A stretch of DNA of 64,000 nt from Struthidea cinerea (Eukaryota; Chordata; Aves; Passeriformes; Corcoracidae). Under the pieces are notes generated by a model. The model saw only the letters and a program-made list of their open reading frames with translations, ran no database searches and was not told the origin of the DNA. Position numbers and translations under genes: made by a program. Of the stretch, positions 25,164-37,300 are shown in pieces. The stretch is from assembly GCA_013397865.1 (NCBI GenBank), contig VZTI01000612.1, positions 677,461-741,460 on the forward strand. Direction: 5' to 3'. Every line of letters begins with the position of its first letter. Within the stretch, counting starts at the first letter, position 1.

Positions 25164-25371
25164 GGAAGACGATGAAGCTGTAGAGATGCTTCCCTACGTC
25201 ATCGCCACCCTGGGCTCAGTAGGGGCCCCCTGCAAAACTCCCACATGCAACAACAACAACAGCACTACCAAGGACTACTGCTACAGTGCACGCATCCGCA
25301 GCACTGTGCTGCAGGGGCTGCCCTTCGGTGGGGTGCCCACCGTCCTAGCCCTTGACTTTATGTGCTTTCTC
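25164..25371 (+). other. TMEM63B: TMEM63B first coding exon (exon 2) with start codon and Asn-rich N-terminus
   Basis: The acceptor is 'cctttccccag' (ends 25163); the donor CTC/gtaagt follows 25371. There are 22 nt of 5' UTR, then ATG at 25186. The start is chosen because 'MLP..ATLG' is the conserved TMEM63B N-terminus; the 22 nt contain no in-frame stop. After [10 protein letters not shown] comes a segment '[18 protein letters not shown]' that is longer than the human one as I remember it. It includes a CAA/AAC triplet run at 25248-25261 and overlapping N-glycosylation sequons N24-N-S and N25-S-T in the extracellular N-terminus. The conserved '[20 protein letters not shown]' block follows and leads into helix M0. 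Confidence 0.93.
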
Positions 25372-28300
25372 GTAAGTCTACCTACTGTTGCTTTGGCACC
25401 TTCTCCCCTAATTAACCATGAAACTAGGACAGTGGTTGGATGATTAGGGTTGAGGCCCCAAATACAATCCCTGACTTTGCTGCTGGCTGACTTTCTCGCC
25501 CTGATCATGTGTCCTAGACACTGTGGGCTTAGCCACTCTTGACTTAGCTCCAATACCACCACACTGAGCCCCATGGAAGGGTGTTGCAGCCATAAGGATG
25601 GGGTTGATGTTGGGTCAGTCCTGCATCCCAAAACTCCCACTTATGTTGCCAAGTCCCTGCAGCTTTATCCACCCAATGGCTTTGCATGTTCCTCCTTAGA
25701 AGCTGTGGAACCACAAATTATATAGCCGTAATTTTGACTTCTAGGAACCTCAGGGCCTTTTGATCCTCTGGGTCTACCTTAGCTGTTGTGTGTTGCATCC
25801 TGGACCTCTGCCTCCCACAGCTCTCCAGATAGTCTGGTTTAACAGTCCTGAGGAACTTGTGCTTTCCTGTGGTCTCAGTGTGCTGTTAACTGAGGACTCT
25901 GTCCCCTCCTACCCTTCTTGTTTCTGTAGCTCTGCATGCAGAGGACAAGGACAGAGTCGGACAATGCTTTTTCTCACAGCTTCTCTTTTGGTGTCTTTCA
26001 GGCACTGTTGTTTGTCTTTTCAATTTTGCGTAAAGTTGCGTGGGACTATGGACGCCTGGCCCTGGTGACTGATGCTGACAGGTAAGAATGGGAGAGTGGC
26101 AGGGGAATAAGATATGAGTAGTGCCCTTCTTTGCTGTGAAGCAGAAGGGATAAATCCTATTTCGTGTGCCTGAGCAGCTGGAGAGGAGAGGCAGATGCGC
26201 CAGTTGCATCCCCTGAGCTCCAGGAATAGGAAAAAATCCCCACTTACTGGCTTTTTTGTTACAGCATCCTTCTTCCAACACACGGAGTGGTCCCTGCTGG
26301 CTCCATACCGCTTATGGTCCCTTCAGTGACAGAGATGTGCAGGGGCCCTTACAGAGGAACAGCAGATGGAGGGAGGAGAGGAACAAGAGGTCACAGGAAG
26401 GGTGAGGGCTGCCACAGTAAAGGCTTTGTTAAGCCTCTGAAAGTGTCTTTGTGACTCTGCTGGATGCAGTTCTTGTTAGAGCACTTGACAGTAGTATGCT
26501 GCTTTTCCAGGTGTAGTACTGCTGTGCTGACGTGAGCTTAGCTCACATCCCAAGTACTGATGAATTGGTCTGGGTGTAGATCCTTCCTGCCCAATGCGCT
26601 TGTGAGCTACAGTGTCTGTCAGCAAAAGCTGGGGCCTGTTGGGGGGGGGCTGCTCCACAGCAGAGGGAGCACTCCCTGCACAACAGTGGAAAGAGTAGTT
26701 TTCTTCCAGCACCAAACCAGGAATTCTGGTTTAAATAAGTGGTCCTGGATAGGGTTAGATAAGCAGCTGTGTCCCTCTGGCTCCTCTGCCAGTATTTTCC
26801 TGGTCTGGCTGGGGAAATCAACTGTACAGAGATAGTAGAAGGGAAAAAAGGAGAAAGGAATAATCATAGGAGACCCCAATGGAGAGAGAGCAGCAGGGTT
26901 AAGCAGTCTGGATCCAGATGCTGGCAGGAAGCCACAGGGTCTGTACAGCTCTGGCCTCCAGTGGGGAGAGAGGGCTGGACTTTCTTGGAGGCAATGCTTG
27001 AGCACCTTGGGTGCAAGGGAGTGCAAGCAGTAGCTGTAGGCAGAAAGGCAGAGGGGTGCCAGCTGTTTGGAGAGGGAGAGCTGCTAAGCACAGGGAGAGA
27101 GACAGCGTGGCTTTGGATTGAGCTGTGGATCAACGGGACTGCGGTTGCAGGGAGGAGCCCATGCTGCTTGGCTCATCCATGGGCTAGGATGAGAATTTCG
27201 AGAGGGGGGGATGCGTGTGTGTTTGTTGTCTGGGTGGGGAGGAGATACTTAGAAGGGGAGCTCAGATGGCGGCCAGACAGTCCCAATAGTCTCTCCTACC
27301 TGACCCTGTCACTCAGGAGCTCCCTGCAATGTCTATGATATGGAGCCAGGTCACATTCCCAGTGAAGCCAGCTTCCCTTCAGCTGGCAGCAAAGCACTCT
27401 GCCCCTGGACCAGTGGGTATTCCAGATTGCTGTGACTTGAGGCATTTCTGGGCTCTGGAAGAAAGGTCTTCTCCAGCCTGACCATTGGCAGGTTTCTCTT
27501 CTTCAGGATGATGGGGAGCCATGTTGGATGCATAGTTCCCTGCAAAGAGGAGAACTCAGCACCTACTCCCATGGTTGTAACCTGTCCCTTTCTGTTTCTG
27601 TGCCCCCAGGCGCCGACGCTGGGAGACGGAAAGAGAGGAGCGGGAATAGTATGTTGTTTTTTCAGGGTCTCATTTCTTCTCTCTTGCTCACAACCTCTCT
27701 CCTTTTCTCTTGCAGCTGTCTTGCTTCTGAACTAATCTAAATGGCGGGGAGTTTGGGCATGAATTTGTGTCTCTCGGTGGATTTGTGTTCTTCTTTCCCT
27801 CCCCTTTGTGTCATCCACTACCACAGCTGAATGCACCCTGGTCTTCCCCTAGTAGCCCTTAAATTCTCCTTGAGAGCAGCAGTGCCAGGGAGCTCTCAGT
27901 CCTGACCAGGGCAGAGGGTGCTATACCACATACCCTGCTCTATCTGCTTGTGTCCAGCTATCCTGCCTTATGATGGAAGTAAACAATCCTGCTTGCCTGA
28001 GCCCACAGTACACTCAGGTCACCCAGGTGCAGGGGAGGCTACTTTCCCTGGTCCTTCTTGTGCCAGGTTGCCACAAGAGCTGTTCCCTTGCCAGCTGCAA
28101 GGGTAGGCAGGTGCACAAAGAAGATCTGGCAAGACTACTCTGTCTTTCCTTTTACCCCATAAGGCTGCTGGGACCAGGGCAACTGTTGGCCTTTGTCCCT
28201 TGCCAGCTAAACCCACACCCAGCAAGGCAGCACCTTTGATTTTCTCTCTTCCCCTGTGGAAGAAACCTTTTGCCTCAGTGCTGCTGAAAGCATCCTTCGT

Positions 28301-31300
28301 CACCTTGGCCTGTTGTTGCCCGTTAAGCCCTGCTGTGGACTGTCCTCCCTGTTCTTGCCTCTTTCTTGCTGCTTTTATGCCTGAGAAAAGACCATCGCCC
28401 ATGCCTTGCCGACTGGTTGGGTGGTATATGCTGCAGGGGGGTCGATCAGCTGGCAGTGCACAGCCTGCCATGGTTGTTCCAGCCACGCTGATTTGTGTCT
28501 GAGGCCAGGGCAGCAAGCTGCAGCCTCCTTTGCCCACTTGCGAAGCCTCACCACTTTTAAAGCAGGGGTGTGCTACTGCCTTGCGGGCGTACAAGAATGT
28601 GCCTGGTTTTGCCGCTGATCCTTGCCCTCGGGAGGAGAGCAGTTAAGTTGTGAAAACAGAACCGATGGTAGCTGTGGTACATGGCACAGAGGGGACCTCT
28701 TGCTCATGCTTGAGTGCTTCACTAGTGGTTGGCCCTGCTTCAGGTGTGTCTGGCAACTTTTCACTGCTAACATCCTGTGGTGGGGAGTAAGGCAGAGGTA
28801 TTAGGGCCATTATGCTCAGGTTCTTTTAGCGGGGCCGCTTCATTTATCCTCACAAGTGCTTGTCTCTCTCCAGGGGGCCACTTCTTCCTGCTCCTGTTTT
28901 TCATTTGAGCTTGCTGGAGCAATCTGCTCCACACACACCACACATGCCACCCCCAAAGCTACCGTGTGTCCTGGGACAGTGTTAGCAGCCAGAAGCCTCC
29001 AAAAACCTGTGGAACCTAGTGAGGAAGTCTCATTCTGTCTGTGTTCCTTCAAGGCTAATGGCACATTCCCATCCCAGCTATTCTTTGCTGGGAGGTGCAG
29101 TGACAGGTGGTGGGTTAGGAACACGTATATGAAACCTGGTGCTCCCAGTCCCTGAATGTACAACATTGTTCTCTGTGGGAGAGGGCATCCTCCTCTGATG
29201 TGTTCCTTTTCTGTGAGAACCAGCAAGTGCCCTCGTCCTTCTACTTGTCAGATCTTGCAGTAGCCATCAAGTCTCAATTAGCAACTCAGTCTGCACTAGG
29301 AGGTCATAGCAACCCACTTGCACCTGTATGAGGGAAGTGATCACAGAGCCCTGTGGGCCTTGCCACCCATGCAGCCACCTCCAGCTTCACACCACAGCAA
29401 GCCGTTTCCACGGCATGCCTGACCTGCCCTCTTGGAGCCTGTGATTCCCTTGGTCTGAGGCTAGCTGTGCCTCAGACCTCATCCTTCTCCTTCCCTGGCA
29501 GGGCCTCCACCAAACCTGCATCATGCAGGGTCCCACCTTAATCTTGCGATTTGGGGCAAACTTGCTTTCACCTACTTGTACTGTCAGTGCTTTGCTTTAA
29601 AAAGTCTCCATCCAGTTGAAGGTGCTGTTGGAGCTCCCTCTTCAGCTTTCCATCTTTGGCAAGGTTTTGCATCCTCTGTCTTCTCAACACTTCAGGTTAT
29701 CCTGATTATTGTCATTGCATCCCCTGTTATCCTGGTCATCTCATAGCATGACACTCCTCTCAGTTATGCCCTCCAATGCTGCTTCTGCTCTGCCCTCTAC
29801 TTTTTCAGTACCAAGAAGCCAAAATCTCATGGTGTCATCATGCTGGGCTCTCCTCAGGGCAGAAATTTCTCCTCAGCAGAAATTCACCCTCACTCCCTGT
29901 GCCCAGCTGGAAGGCCTCTGTGGTTATAAAGAGTTGAAGGTCTCAGAGCTGGCTCGAAGCTATCTCTGTCCCTTCAGCAGAGCCGAGTGTTGGGCTGCGC
30001 AGTGGCAAGGCTGCACACTACTGCCTAATCTGCGCTGCTGTAGTCCCCTGACCTTCAGCTAATCTCCTTTCCCCTGTCTCTGTTACTTCCTGCTAGGAAC
30101 TGAGGACTCAGCAGGTACTACTCTGCTCTGAGAGAGGCCATGTGTCTCATCCACTTCCTTTCAGAATGTTCATGAGGGTCTCTGCTTGCTCTCCTTCCCA
30201 TAGTGCCATCTACCTCATCTCTAGCACTTGTCTCTCAGCAGCTGTTTCTCTGTGTTCTTGCCCGTCTTACCCTCCTTGAGCCTGTGCTGACTGCAGAGAG
30301 ACCATATTTTCGTTTGGTTTTTTCCCTTTGTTTCTAGCCTTCAGATCAGTCCTATCTCTTCTTGCACCTCTGAGATCCCAGCCTGCTGTTGTCATCTTGC
30401 AAGTGCTATTTAATTTAGGTCTCTGGACCATTTTCTTGCCTCCTTTTCCAGTTGCCCTCTGCCTCTATTTGTAGTGGGGACTTCTGTCAGCCTTGGATGT
30501 TTCTGCTGCAAGTTCTTCATCTAGGTCCCTGCCTCTGGCTGGAGTAAAGCGGTCTGTGATATTCACCCTTTTGCTTCCCTGTCCTTTAGCATGGAGACAT
30601 TCTCTTCTAGCTGTCTGCCCTGCTCCTGCTCAAGGGATTTCCAGGCTGGAGGCTCAGCTGAGGCTGGGAAGCAGGTTGCACTGAGCCTGGCTCCAGGCAG
30701 CTGCATTCTTCTTCTTGCACTGAAGCACTAAGGGTGGGAAGGACTGGTGTAGCAGGATGCAGCCCACCACACTCCTTCCTTCCTCTTCCTGAAGATGAGT
30801 GAGGTCCTCCAGGACAGGAGCCACTCCCAGTGCCTCTCCAGGCATGCCAGAGCCAGAGGGACTGTGGCAGCCTCCAGTTCTCGCTTCCTTTCTGCTGTCT
30901 AAATCCTGTGCTAAACAGACCTCACCTCTCCTCTGTGGCAGCCTCTGCCAGCCTCTCCTTGCAGGGACTGCCACATAGTGTGGGTGCCTTTCAGAAGGTG
31001 CCAAGCAAGTAGCATCCATGGGCTAAGCCCATGGGCTTTGCCAGGCTCAGCATGCCATCTGAGGAGGGTTCTCTCTTTACTGCTACCTCTGATCTTACCT
31101 CTCTCCATCTCACCTGGTGCAAACTGACCTGAATTAACCTCTCATCTCCTGGGTGCTCTTGGTTCGTGGCCAGGCTGCCTCTTCGCATCTTCTAACTTTC
31201 TCCCTCACCTCCCACTTGTCATTTTAGCGTAGCCTCCGCCCTGCATTCTGACAACCATGACCGCTATGAGCGCCTCACCTCCGTCTCCAGCTCTGTGGAC

Positions 31301-34300
31301 TTCGACCAGAGGGACAACGTGAGTAGCCCAAGAGTCAAATGCTTTGCCTTTGAGGGGCCAGGAACCCACAGCTTGGCTGAACCAAGGGCTCTTCACAAGG
31401 AATACTTTTGCCTGTTCCTGGGCCTTAAGTCCCACATCTTGTAGTGTGCGAGTGCGGTATAGAGCTCAAGGGGCTAAGCAGCTCTTAGACATGTGCTTAA
31501 ATAAATAGGCTCTACATCACTGTGGCTTAACAGACATATGTCCAGCCTATAATCTCAGCATTACAAGCAATACTTATTTGCCAGCTCTTCCTCACACTGT
31601 GGTCTACCTCTAATGGTTTTTTTCCTTGCTGGTGGGGAGGATAATGGGTGTGATGGATTGGAGGGTGAAGCTCCCCCAGGTGTCCTTTGAGGAGCACTGC
31701 CTTGGCTCAGCCTACCTTCCCAGTCCCTACAGAGCTTCTCTTGTCCAGCATGATGGCTAAAGTACCTGCATGCTGAATTTTCTTGGTCTGCCTAGGCTTT
31801 GGAAAGCTTCCGTATTAGCCAGAAGCCCATGGGTTGCCTGGAAGCTTGAGCTGCCAGTTGGTAGGGGACAGCCACATGGCAGAGTCCAACCTGTGTTGTG
31901 CTCCATGGAGTGGCACTGTCACCTCCTTCACCTTGGCCCGTCTGTGGCTCTGCAGATCTGGGTGCTTGTGGTCTGCCCCCCCCACCGAGCCAAGTATGTG
32001 GAGGTGCAAAGACACCAGCCTGGTCCCTGGAACCTTTGAAGGAGGGAGCTGGAATAAAGGAACACGGAGTGATGTGAAACTGTCCTGTTTTCTTTTTGCA
32101 CAGGGTTTCTGCTCCTGGCTGACAGCCATCTTCAGGATAAAGTAAGTGCCCCAGGACCTGCATAGGGGACCCACATGGGGAACAGGCAATGCAGGGTTGT
32201 TGGGACGCCCAGTGCAGTACAGCTGCATGAGGTCTCTGCCCTTGCTGCAGCCTCCTCTCTGAAGAGCACAAGTGAAGCGTGTCCTCTGGAGAGGGCAAGC
32301 AAAGACGGGACTACGTGAGGAGTCCTAAAGTCAAAATAAGGTCACACAGTGAGTCTGTCACAGAGGAGAGAACGCAGGCCCATGGCTGCCCTACCTCAGT
32401 CCCATTTCAGAAACACTGTCCACTGCTCTGCAAAGATACTCATCTCCCTGGCACTCTTGCTAGGGGCATTGCTGTCTGAGGAATGGCTATGAGAAGGAGA
32501 ATGCAAGGAGACGCCCTCAGCTTGATGATGCACAGAAATAGTCTCCCAAGCACTTCTATTCAGAATGCTGTGGGATAGCATCAGCACCTGTATCTTAGCA
32601 GAGAAGGCAAGGCCCACCTGATGGGTATAAGGTGTGTTCGGTTGCCTCTCCTGGGTGACAGAGGGCAGGGCCATGAGGAGCAGGGCTGGGTGACCATTGC
32701 ACAGGCAGGTTTCTGCCCAGGCTGCTTCAAGGCTGAGTGCTAGGCTCCCAAACCCAGAGTCTGGCTACAGCTCTGTAGGGCAGAACCAGGGGTGCTGTGT
32801 GTGCTCAGATCAGGAGGGCAGCTGTGACCCTGTACTTTTTCCCAGCACTTGAGGAAATGTAGAAAATTGCCTGACAGCCTTTCTCTCCCTGGCAGGGATG
32901 ATGAGATCCGGGACAAATGCGGGGGTGATGCAGTGCACTACCTGTCCTTCCAGAGGCACATCATTGGGCTGCTGGTGGTCGTGGGTGTGCTTTCCGTGGG
33001 CATCGTGTTACCTGTCAACTTCTCAGGGGACCTGCTAGGTGAGAACAAGGAGCCTTTGGCTGGGCTGGGGCATCTGCTTTCAACACCATGTACCAGACCA
33101 CTGGGTAGCAGTAGAGGGCAGGACAGGACTAACACAGAGAAACCCTAACTGTTGTCTCACTTTGAGAGTAGTGCATCCACAGCTACACATCCTGTTTAGC
33201 TTGGGTTTTTAGGTATTCTGCAGGTGATACTCTTGCTGTAACTCACTCTAGTGGTGCTCTGTCCCACTCAGTATTACTGAACATGCCTGTGTCTACCTCT
33301 TTCTCCCTAGAAAACAATGCCTACAGCTTTGGGAGGACAACTATCGCTAACCTGAAGTCTGGGTATGTGTGGACAGGGGTGGGATGGATAATTGAGGCCC
33401 TCAAGGGGTGTTTTCTAAATGTTCACTTGCTGCAGAGCCTCATCTCCTTGAAGGTTGTATTTCTGCCCTTGCTGTGAGGCTACTGTCCCTGCTCCAGTTT
33501 CCAGGCTGAGGTCCTGGAATTTGGGCATCTGTGTGCTATGCTGATTACACTCATGGCCCCAGTGCCTTCAGGGCCTGACCAGCCTTACACAGACTTGTAG
33601 TGGCAACCTTGCATTGACCTTTGTGGTCTCCCTTGTGACAGGAACAACCTGCTGTGGCTGCATACCACCTTTGCTTTCCTGTATCTGCTGCTGACAGTGT
33701 ACAGCATGCGCCGGCACACTTCCAAGATGCGCTACAAAGAGGATGACTTGGTGAGCAGGATCTGGCCACTCTCCCAGGCACATTTTCCCATGCCCTGTGG
33801 TCAAGCCAGGTAGCCTTGGAGAGAATGCTGAGCACCTCAATTTTCACAGCAATTTAGGGCTGTTGTGTTTTGGCTGTTTTTATTCTGCCTGGCCAAAGGC
33901 AGATCATCTCCAGAGCAGCAGTTTTGACTGCTTGTGGGGAAACAGGAGAGGACTGCACCGGGTAAACATGTGGAAGGACCCCGTTCTTTCTTAGGGGTTG
34001 TTCCAGCTGCTTTTGCCATCTTCATTTCTCAAGGGTAGCCCTGTTTCTGTTCAGGCACCTGCAGTGTAAGTCCCTAGCCTGTTAATCTGCAGCACACCCG
34101 GGTGCAGGATGACAACAGCTAGCACAAGCACAGGAGAGGGGGAACGCTGGTAGCTAGGAGTGATGGGGCCACCGTTCTTCATCACTGATGCAGGTCTTGG
34201 GAGGGGGGCTTGCTGCAAGCTGCAACCTCTCTTCTGGTCTTTTGCACCATCCACACCTACCTGTCCTCTCCTTTCTCTCTTCCTTCCAGGTTAAGCGAAC

Positions 34301-37300
34301 TCTATTCATCAATGGGATCTCAAAATATGCTGAGCCAGAGAAGATCAAGAAGCATTTTGAGTAAGTCTCACTGTGTCCCTAAAGACTGCTCTGTAACAGG
34401 GACTTTTTATTAGGGTAGTACTGGTGTTACCTGGAATGGCAATAATACATGGAGAGCAGAGAGCTAGACAAAATCAGTGAATACCTTTATTTTGGGCCTC
34501 TCACTGTTATTTTTCTGCTTTTTATCTGAATTTGAAGTATCCTTTGTTTTGTGCTTTGGGATATGCCCAGCTATTTCTTGCAGAGCCATAGGGGGTCAGT
34601 GTGGTAAGCAATGGACAGGGCATGTCTTGAGATGTAGTTAAGTTCACAGATGAGATACAGGCAGGAGGTGCTCAAGCAGTGACTGTGGGATGTTGTGCTG
34701 CTGCCCTGATAACAGTCCCTGTAGAAAGTATATCTCTTTAACAAGAAAATTAAGTTTCTCTTCTGTCAGAATCTCACTGTCAGGACCATGTTTAGAAGCA
34801 CCATGGGTAGAAAAGAAATGCTTTGTACCCTTTGGGAACTCTTCTGCCTCCTTCTGACCACAAGTCTGTGAAGGCAGAGAGGGGAGTGTGGGGTCAGAGA
34901 GGCTCCTTGCTGCTAGAGGGCAAAAGTCCAGAAAGGCTTCTTGTGCCAAAGCCTAAAGGATGTAGCATTTGCCCTGTATTTTGCGTCCTCTACAAGGGAC
35001 AGAGCCTGCAGACTCCCCTGCAAACTCTCGGTATGCATCTCTGTACTCAGCCCAGGACACTCTTCTCAGGGCCAGAGAGAAGTCCTGAACACTTGGAGTT
35101 TGCTTGAGGGGTACGGCCTTTGGTGCCAATTGCGATGAACTGATGCATCTCATCCACAGGGAGGCCTATGCCAACTGCACTGTCCTGGAGGCCCGTCCCT
35201 GCTATGATGTTGCCCGGCTGATGTTCCTTGATGCAGAGAGGTAACCTCTGTTTTGGGAGAAAAGGCAGAGTGGGCTGAAGTTGCCAATACCCCCTCAAGT
35301 CTGGTGCCGCAGAGTTTTTATGAGTCACCCTCTTTCTTTCCTTTCTTCCTTCTCTTCCGCTCTCGTGTTTCAGGAAGAAAGCTGAGCGTGGGCGAATCTA
35401 CTTCACCAACCTGCAGAGCAAGGACAACACCCGATCCATGATCAACCCCAAGCCCTGTGGCCACCTGTGCTGCTGTGTCATCAGGGGCTGTGAGGAGGTA
35501 GGGGAGAGCTGGAGGTGCCGGGCAGCAGTTGAGTGTCCTGTGGCTTGGGTCCCAGATCACCTCTCCTCTGACCTCTGTCCTGCTCAGGTGGAAGCCATCG
35601 AGTATTATACCAAGCTGGAGGAGAAACTCAAAGATGACTACAAGCGGGAGAAGGAGAAGGTTAATGAAAAGCCTCTAGGGATGGCCTTTGTCACCTTCCA
35701 CAATGAGACCATCACAGCCATGTGAGTGCAAATGGTCCTGTCCTCTCCAAGAAGGTGATTTGTCCCAGCCCTTGCCTTAAATCAGAAGAACGGCAGCACT
35801 AAGGCATCCCCTTGGCTTGTGCCTGCCAGCCTTTTGTGTCAGTATGTCCCTCTTTCTCTTGTCCAGAATCCTCAAAGATTTCAATGCTTGTAAGTGCCAG
35901 GGCTGTGCGTGCCGTGGGGAGCCCAGAGCTTCCTCCTGCAGCGAGTCCCTCCATGTCTCCAACTGGACTGTCAGTTATGCTCCTGACCCACAGAACATCT
36001 ACTGGTGAGCAGCTCTGTAGGGCTCAGTGGCCCTGCCAGTGGGAAAGGGATGCAGCCTCCCTTTATCCCTCTCCATCTGCTCCTCTGGTAACTGAGTTGT
36101 TCTTGCTCAAGCCCAGCCTGGCTGAGCTAGAGGTCTGATCTGACTGGGAGGGGAAAGCCTTGGGCTGGCACCCCAAGTGCTGTTCACCAGGCTGGGCTGT
36201 GGTGTGCATGTGAAGCCCCACACCTGGTATTCTGCGCTGTGCAGCCATCCTGACGCCCTCCTTCTCCTTCCCAGGGAACACCTCTCCATCCGGGGCTTTA
36301 TATGGTGGATCCGCTGCCTTGTGATCAATGTGGTCCTCTTCATCCTTCTGTTCTTTCTCACCACACCTGCTATCATCATCACCACTATGGACAAGTTCAA
36401 TGTCACCAAGCCCGTGGAGTACCTCAATGTAAGGACTTTGGAGACAGGTGCAGGGTGGGTAACACAGGAACCACCCCAAGGCACAACATCCCCTGCAAGG
36501 CTGGGGGTAGGGAGAGAGGTTGTCATTGATCCCTTGGTCCGGTCAGCCTGACCAGGAGGGAGGTGCTGAGCCTGGACAGGGTGCAGTGGCAGTCGCACTG
36601 CTGGGGACTTGGCATCAGCAAAGGCAGCTGTACCTGTTGCTGACACAAAAGCTGCTGCAACATGTAACATGTGATTTCTTCTCTGCCTTATTGCAGAACC
36701 CAATCATCACCCAGTTCTTCCCCACCCTGCTGCTGTGGTGCTTCTCTGCTCTTCTGCCCACCATTGTGTACTACTCTGCCTTCTTTGAAGCACACTGGAC
36801 CAGGTAAGGACAGCCAGCACCTGTTCTTACCTTCTCAGTGAGCTGACTGGCTGCTAGACACTTCTTACTGACATAAAGCTATGGGCTGGATCCTTCTGCT
36901 TGAACCTCTGTCTTCCACTCCGAGCATGGTGTTACGTTGCACCTCTCGGGCACCTGGGGACTGCTGTGGTTGGCTGTTCTGCCAGTCTTTAGCTGCTGTT
37001 GTGCAGCATGGTTGTCTGAGCAGAGCTTGACATAGCTCTACAAGAAGAAAGCTTGGGAAGAGTTGGGGCTGGTCACTATGAGAAATGCTAGTAGTGAGGG
37101 AAGTCCTGGCTCAGGTGAGCAGGCAGGAGTGGTGTGCCTGTACCATGTGTAAGATGTAGCTGTTCCAAGGGAGAATTGTTTTAGCTGCTCTGGCTTCTGG
37201 CCACAGGGAAAGCACTTGAAGTGCAGAGCACTAGAAGTGTGCTGCTTGTGAGGCACATTCTCCACAGGACATGCAATGTAAACTTTGTTTTGTGGTCTAT

